64,000 bases of DNA from Nymphaea colorata (Eukaryota > Streptophyta > Magnoliopsida > Nymphaeales > Nymphaeaceae), in contig NC_045144.1 of assembly GCF_008831285.2 (NCBI RefSeq), positions 21,405,716-21,469,715 on the forward strand, written 5' to 3'. Made by a program: the position numbers and the translations under genes. Positions 57,994 to 64,000 of the stretch are shown in pieces (the first letter of the stretch is position 1; the number at the start of each line of letters is the position of its first letter). The notes beneath the pieces were generated by a model, which worked only from the letters and a program-made list of their open reading frames with translations, was not told the origin of the DNA and made no database searches.

Positions 57994-58815
57994 GAGCATG
58001 ACCATTTAATGGACGATTCAGGCTTGAAATGGAACCTACCAAAAAATCAGCCGACTTCAACATTTTTAGCTGTATAAAAAAGTAGAACAAGAGAAAATCT
58101 ACTCGTATGTTAATTTGAAAGCGCTGCACAAGAGCAAAGTACATCACTTCTACAAACAGGAACACCCAGCTCCTGTGTCGCTACGAGGGACACTTATTGA
58201 ATACTGAAAGAAAGCATAACGTAGTCAATGTCACTAAAATTGATTGCAAGTAATAAGATTCAAGCCAGATGGATGTGCTCAATAGTTGGAATCAGTTCAG
58301 AAGAATTATAGGAGAGAAGAAAGAAGCCCAAGGCTAATTCAGACAAAAAAAAAAGGAAAGCAGGCTCTCAAAGCTTACCATTTTTTTAGCAGCCTTGAAA
58401 TCAATCGGAAAGCAAACAAATTGCATCAATTTACCTAACCAGAATGCAAAACAAATTCAGCCATTACAGACCATCCATGTGCAAGAACAAAGAATAAGCA
58501 AGAAGCGAATAAAAGGAAACAAAAATTAAAAAAGGAAAAAAAGAAGTATGAAAAAACAGAATTAGACCAAAAACATGCAAAATCATCAATTAAATAAGAC
58601 ATGCAGATATAGAGACCATGCGTTAAGTGGGAATTTATTTACTGAAACCGCACCTGCTGCGTAAGTGTGGCTACACTTCATTGTTTACCACATTACAGCA
58701 AAAAAAAAAAAAAAAAAGACTAATTGAATTGATGAAAGCGAAAGTAGTTAATGTCTCAAATGGATTTGCACCCAGCAGCATGCGATTTAATGCTAGAGCA
58801 TTTGCCAACTCACAT

Positions 58816-59044
58816 TTTGGAGTTCAATGTTCTAGTGAACTGAATCAAGTGTTTCTCGTATTTGGGTTCCAGTATTTTTCCCGCAGACAATATTTTTGGA
58901 CCGTGGAGATAATGGTTTCGATGCTGACAATCGCCATTTGGAGCAACGACTATAGTGCCATTTAATCCTGAGGCAGCACCTGAGTACCAGGAACATTGTC
59001 CCATTGGAAGAGAAGCAACACTGAGTTCAAGGAGGGATGACTCT
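58816..59044 (-). CDS. Possible internal exon of unknown gene
   Basis: Between an acceptor (TTCTTGTGTAG) and a good donor (AAAT|GTGAGT), one minus-strand frame stays open and reads SSLLELSVASLPMGQCSWYS, then GAASGLNGTIVVAPNGDCQH and on to FTRTLNSK. The composition is protein-like, but I recognise no family and see no neighbouring exons. Chance is a real alternative. Confidence 0.22.
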
Positions 59045-59329
59045 ACACAAGAATTCCAAAAGCCATAATTGCTATTGTTAAGGTTTTCAATATTATTTAA
59101 TCAGTTGTTATTGCCTCCATAATCTCACAATATATATTGGCCCAAGTAATTTCAAAACTCTATCGGCCCTTAGAACGAATTGTACGGAAAATATGAGCCC
59201 AAAATATACTGAGCTAGTGGCGTATAGTGCACTGGGCTGTAAGACAGTCCACTTCAAGGATGTTAGTATTATGAAATCCATAGTCACTATCATGAACCAG
59301 TGCGTTGTTCATTTCGAGCAGAGGGAGGG

Positions 59330-59460
59330 GTCATTGGTTCTAGTCTTGGCCTGCAACTAGGCTAAAAATATCAACCGAAAAAGTTTAGAGGTCTACTAAC
59401 AAGACCACCTGCACCGTTATTAACACAAAATAAAAACATTTTATCATAAAAAAAAATATT
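59330..59460 (+). mobile_element. SINE-like repeat
   Basis: The stretch has a B-box-like word (GGTTCTAGTC at 59336), a conserved tail (CAACTAGGCTAAAAATATC, TAGAGGTCTACTAACAAGAC, CACCTGC) and an A-rich end. The tail recurs at 61965-62035 in the intron of the cysteine-rich peptide gene. Confidence 0.45.
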
Positions 59461-59792
59461 TACACAAAAAAAATAAAAAAGATTAACATCACACTTTTAA
59501 TTTTGAATTATTTCCAATTATTCTGTGGCTCCAATTCCGTTGCCGGCAGCCTCATATCTCCTCACAAACTTCCCATAATCTTTCAACGTGAAGCATGAAA
59601 GGAAAGAGACTAATCAACAATCCCTGAGTGAACATCAGTAGCTACCAGAAGCAGCACCAAAAGATTTGCTGACTATGGCCATGAATGCAAGATGCCCAAC
59701 TTCAAAAATATTGAGCCGCAAATTTTATCAACAGAAAAAATGATCACAAAGAGCTTTTCCACTAGGTAAAAACATGTTTAATGTGAATACAT

Positions 59793-59794
<2 letters not shown>

Positions 59795-59847
<53 letters not shown>
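59795..59847. repeat. 53-base A homopolymer
   Basis: An uninterrupted A-run. No retroposed gene is recognised immediately upstream. The length may be inaccurate. Confidence 0.85.
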
Positions 59848-59848
<1 letters not shown>

Positions 59849-61551
59849 AAAAGTAATTTGAACAAAAATAAGAAAACAAAGCTTCAATATTTAGTACACC
59901 GAACCACAAAGTTAAACAACAAGCAGCACCAGGGTGAAAGTTTCCTGAATGGATAACTATCATATACAACCTCATGAGCAAGAATCGGGTCATCTTATAT
60001 TGGACTGCAGGGAAAAGGATGGGAGTGGACCATGGTGTTAACCCCTAGCAGAGCCGAAGCTAGTAATGTACGCCGCACAAAATTTTGTGTGTCAGTACTG
60101 TTAACGACAAAAATATCTTTTAAATAAAAAAACAAATAAACTTTTGAGAAGATGAAAGAAAAAATTTAAAAATGAAAAGACTTAAAAAGACATTTTTTTT
60201 TAAATTTTAAAAATGCCCCTCATCTTCTCTTGGCATGTGCATGTTGCGTGCATCGACCACCCCTCGTCGCTCTTTGCTCTCTCGATCTCTCTCCACCTTT
60301 GTTGACGAGCGTTTGGCATGGCTCTGGCTTATAGAGGCCATTTTTTTCTTTCCCAAGAGATTACCTAATTATTTTACAGTCTTGATGATAGAGGTCACCG
60401 TCGAGGATCAATAATGGCGTGAGAAGCATTACTGAGCTGAATGGTATGCGCTTCAATTTACACTTTCCGAGAGCGCGCGCGCGCGCATGTGTGTATGTAC
60501 TCTCGAGTTTAGCCATCTTCATTCATGGTGGCCTGCTAATTTAATTAATTGCATCATAATGGAGTCTTTATGTATATATATATATATATAACTAGAGAGT
60601 AAATGACCCACTGGATCATATACTGTCTAACGTCGACTGGAACATGATCCAACAGTGATGATCATGGTTCGAAGCACAGGGAAAACCACCCGTCGCTCCC
60701 CTGTCTCCCCAATCCGTCGCCGGCGCCTCCCGATTTAGGGGAGCCAACTTTTTTAGTGACGGACAATGCCGTCCAAGCGAGCTTGGTTTTTGTCTCTTAC
60801 CTAGGTGTTTCCCAACTTTCCACGGAATAGTATCTTTCCTCAATATTTGATAATAAAGTTAATCATCTTGAAGTTCTTGTGAGTAACAATTTTGGGGGGT
60901 GAAATCCAATGACATCATGTGATATCAATAAGTGAGGAGGCCCTAGGGTCCGGTGGCGCGGAGATAAGTTCAAGGAAATATATGTGGATAACCAATTGGT
61001 GGGGACTAAATAATTGCTGTGGTTTTGTGGGCCATGAAAGCTCTAGATGCATGCATTCACAGAGTTGTGATATGTATGTTTGTGCAATTATGCTATGAAG
61101 ATTCTCTACTTTCCACCTTGCATGGATTTCTAAAGAAAGGTAGGCGGCCTCCATTCAATTGGCAGGAGTGGCTAAGGGCAGCCGCTTGCAAGTGGGGAGA
61201 GAGTCCATTCTTGTGGTGGCCAGGCATAACTTAATTGGGAGGAAAAAAGCCAGCTAAAAGGCCATGAGCCGGCAGGTGTGTGTCTCCCGGCCCACCGCTC
61301 ATCTCAAGGATCCCGCCATTATTCCATCAAATCTTAGCCCAGTTGTCAAAACTTTTTCCAACTAATGGTTTGAGGGCCTTCTCCCTGCATGTTTGAAGGA
61401 AGAAAGATATATAGATAGAAGATTAATTAACAGGAAGCCATGGGAAATGGGATAGTAAAAGGATTAACGTTGTAGATCTTGTTAAAGACAGCTAAATTTT
61501 CTCTCTTTCCAGCAAGGTAGACCTCTTGACTCAGTCCGATCATCTCACTCC

Positions 61552-61559
61552 TATAAATA
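61552..61559 (+). promoter_or_regulatory. TATA box of the cysteine-rich peptide gene
   Basis: TATAAATA, preceded by CACTCC, 89 bp before the start codon: a classic plant spacing for TATA box plus short leader. Confidence 0.7.
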
Positions 61560-61640
61560 GATCGTTGAGAGGATGCCATTCTGCACTCGTCCAGTCATCC
61601 TCCATTAGTTGGTATTCACACTAACTAGTTGCTATCCACA

Positions 61641-62374
61641 ATGAAGCAAGTTTCCCTTCGCGTCTTCTTTCTTGCCCTTCTCTTGCTGCTCTCTGTGGCT
61701 TTTGCACGTTCTGTGGTTGAAAAACAGGGTATGTTTCCGTTTCTAGCTGGTCTTTCGTTACTTCCCTCCAAAACGAAGAATGGACATGTCACCCTGCTGG
61801 GTGATCACGCAATACTCTTTCTGTCAAACAGGCAACTTCACGAGACAGTTGCTTAGCAAGACGTAGCCAACGATCGATCCAAGACAGATTTAACTTGTGG
61901 TTGTTAATCTTGTAGTAGTGGTGTTTGACATGCATTTGGGTAGTCATTGTTGTAGTTTCTTTGCTAGTAACTAGGCTAAAAAATATCCATCGATCCAAAA
62001 AGACTAGTAGTCTACTAACCAGACCACCTGCTTGGTAGCTTGAGTGTCCATGTGACCTATAGATACGCAACATTGTGCCATCTCTGCATCTAGCTAGACA
62101 TGCATTCGATTAACTGGTTGGCTAAACACTTAATTTCCTGAACATTATGGCTATGGATGCAGACGAAAAGAATGCAAGAGGCGATTATGTTTGTGGACCC
62201 GTTTGCACCCCTAAAAGATGCTGCCTCGTTGGTTACACCTGCTGCCCGAACGACTGGTGCTGTCTATCAACAGAAAGATGCTGCGGCTATCAGCGTTGCT
62301 GCAGTCTTAATGAGTATGGTGCATTCGTGAATTCACACGGTGTCCCTAGCATACTGAAATCTTCTCATCCCTGA
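61641..62374 (+). CDS. Secreted 12-cysteine peptide (granulin-like spacing), two exons
   Basis: Exon 1 61641-61728 and exon 2 62163-62374 total 300 nt, 99 aa, joined at a G|AC Asp codon between good splice sites (CAGG|GTATGT, GGATGCAG|AC). Residues 1-22 are a signal peptide (MKQVSLRVFFLALLLLLSVA, then FA). The mature part has 12 cysteines at 40, 44, 49/50, 56/57, 62/63, 69/70 and 75/76: C-X3-C-X4-CC-X5-CC-X4-CC-X5-CC-X4-CC. Regular CC pairs recall the granulin stack, but spacings are shorter than the canonical granulin and the single Cys pair at the end is missing. The tail (NEYGAFVNSHGVPSILKSSHP) lacks Cys. It is probably an apoplastic defence or signalling peptide; that role is inference. 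The reading frame through exon 1 into the intron is not used. Confidence 0.8.
61965..62035 (+). mobile_element. SINE-like tail in the intron of the cysteine-rich gene
   Basis: GTAACTAGGCTAAAAAATATC and TAGTCTACTAACCAGACCAC match the repeat at 59345-59412 in the same orientation. Confidence 0.5.
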
Positions 62375-62379
62375 TATGT

Positions 62380-64000
62380 TATCATGTTGGTCATGATGAT
62401 AGTAGTAACTTGTGGTATATCTAAATAATAAAGCAAGCATGTCTTAATAATAAAGCAAGCATGCTTATTGTCTGCTAGGACATGCAGGGTCTGTACTTCC
62501 TACTTCATGTTGCCCTACCGATGTTGTGCTTAGTTACTTTAGTTGAATTTATTTTATATATGTAATACAATCAATAACGTTGCCTATTTAAATGCATTCC
62601 ATGGGCAACAGCAATTCATCATATCATTTGATTACAGAGATTTTACTTATTTGTGGGCATTCAAAATTCAGAGGAAAAAGCAGGTTTTGAGATTTTCCTC
62701 TCTTTTGCAAGAAACCACAAGGTAGTGTTTCCAATCAGCAGGTTATCAGAAACAGCAAAAACCAAGTCCGATTCAAGGCTCCCAATTTGGCGTTAACAAG
62801 GAACTATGAAATCGGGCAAAAAATAAGCTTTGAAGCATGAAAATGACTTTTGGACAGAAAATATTAAAAGAAAAGCATACAAGAGGAGTTGACAGTAATG
62901 CATAATATGTGAAAGATGGATAAAATACAATTACAGACCAGGCTCACACATTGAGAAAATGCGCGCCCGAGAGAGAGAGAGAGAGAGTTAAAGAAGAAAA
63001 CAGTGACGAATAATCTCCTGTAGCAGGGAATGAGGCGTCACTCTTGTTCTTTGTATCACAATGCAACGTCATGCATTGTTTCCGGTCTTTTTCCCTTTCT
63101 AAGAACGGATAAAAAGGAAAAATGAAAACTTAAAGGACATCATCTTTATGTTTTTCTACCAACTGTCGATATGAATAAAATCTGTTATATATACATATAT
63201 ATATATTACTGTATAAAATCAAGACTACATAAAGCCCTATGTGCGCGAGAAGTTCAATGCCAAGGCACCAAGATTCCAAACCATGAAATCTATGGAGTGC
63301 AACAATATGGACCCAATTGCTACTGCTTAATTTCCCTCTTTTATATATATATATATATATAATGGATGTCATGCATTCTGTTATTTATACATATATATAT
63401 ATAAAAGCAAGAGAAACTGTTGCTTGGCTCAATTCAGCTGTTCAAGCATTCGTTCAGGGCTAATGTCCCGTTGAGAAAGTGATTATTGAGGATAGATTTA
63501 CTCCTTAATTATAGATAAACTAGTCGATCGAGTATGAGCTTAAAGTGTTGGCTTCAACTAAGATAATTTCAAGGCCCTAATTCCCCTTTCATGTTCTTTA
63601 ACCTTTGCTTTTTTTGGTTTACTGTGTTGTGTATCATTTGGAAAACTCTTTGCGGCTGTAAGAGGTTATTTAATTTGTCCAACTGCAAAAGCCATGTATC
63701 ACTAACGACTGCATGCATCTAGTTGCGGTCATTCACCATGGAATTCCAATAGAATGAACAATTTCATTATTTTGTTGGCTAACCTTTAATTCTTTGGTTG
63801 TCAGTAACACACATACCTTCAAACAACGATGATCCCACACCTATCTCTCTCTCTTTGTCTCTCTCTCTTGGTGTTGAAATGGTCCCTTGATGAAGGGGAA
63901 CCTCACATTGCCTCTTCCACCTTCAAACAACTAAGGCCCCACACTGACTCCTCCTTTTCGGCTTGAAAAGGAAAGGTGTGCAATGATGAACATGGACAAA
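62380..64000. other. Terminal stretch without a recognised gene
   Basis: The start includes the 3' end of the peptide gene, with a small direct duplication (AATAATAAAGCAAGCATG, about 62425-62462) holding AATAAA polyadenylation signals. The rest is AT-rich with GA and TA microsatellites (62974-62989, 63341-63361). No gene is seen. Confidence 0.45.

Larger units (their letters stand above)
58000..61550. other. Intergenic stretch, mostly repeats
   Basis: AT-rich. It holds an A-run at 58700-58717, the possible exon at 58816-59044, the repeat shared with 61965-62035, a 53-base A-run at 59795-59847, a GC-rich patch at about 60650-60780 and a CG repeat near 60473. No gene is firmly supported. Confidence 0.4.

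Noticed and set aside
59778-59993. Minus-strand frame with a poly-Phe core
   Set aside because: Produced by the 53-base A-run.
1-64000. CRISPR arrays, rRNA and tRNA genes
   Set aside because: No array of spaced identical repeats of that type and no convincing tRNA or rRNA sequence was seen; the genome is a plant nuclear one.

Overview
The window is nuclear DNA of a flowering plant. Spliced genes with GT-AG introns in AT-rich surroundings include a plant-type RAD51, a 240-residue plant RhoGDI, a plant small EF-hand family and an N-terminal DEK_C/poly-Q protein of the plant SWIB type. There are many AT and GA microsatellites, hAT-like MITEs and LINE debris. The species cannot be read from the sequence; an early-diverging angiosperm such as a water lily is only a guess.

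Layout. 0-5.6 kb: no gene recognised. 5.66-6.17 kb (minus): first exon of a DEK_C/SWIB-type chromatin protein with a CAG-rich glutamine tract. 8.9-29.3 kb: a cluster of six intronless EF-hand genes, all on the plus strand (A-F). Copies A-C lie left and D-F right of a block holding a complete nine-exon RAD51 (17.8-22.1 kb, minus) and, head to head with it, only the first three exons of a proteasome alpha-5 gene. 31.9-38.0 kb (minus): complete eight-exon EMC3. 42.0-45.2 kb (plus): complete five-exon RhoGDI with a decayed copy of its last exon inside intron 4. 45.7-51.9 kb: a large imperfect palindrome; its two arms carry diverged copies of a small two-helix membrane-protein gene pointing at each other, mirrored 70-bp minisatellites and fold-back repeats. 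52.6-53.7 kb: two LINE reverse-transcriptase zinc-binding tails. 56.5-57.0 kb (minus): the last two exons of a fructose-1,6-bisphosphatase, one split by a 240-bp hAT-like MITE with a perfect 8-bp target duplication. 61.6-62.4 kb (plus): a secreted 99-residue peptide with 12 cysteines, ten of them in five CC pairs.

The host genes do not form one pathway: they act in recombination repair, protein degradation, ER membrane insertion, small-GTPase control, calcium sensing and probably secreted defence or signalling. The points most worth attention are the mosaic EF-hand array (gene conversion, a lost copy leaving only its 3' tail, and a foreign gene block in the middle), the palindrome with convergent duplicated genes, the 12-cysteine peptide, and a GC-AG intron in RAD51. 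Exon boundaries were worked out by hand from reading frame, splice sites and known protein families; summed exon lengths give 342 aa for RAD51, 247 aa for EMC3 and 240 aa for RhoGDI.
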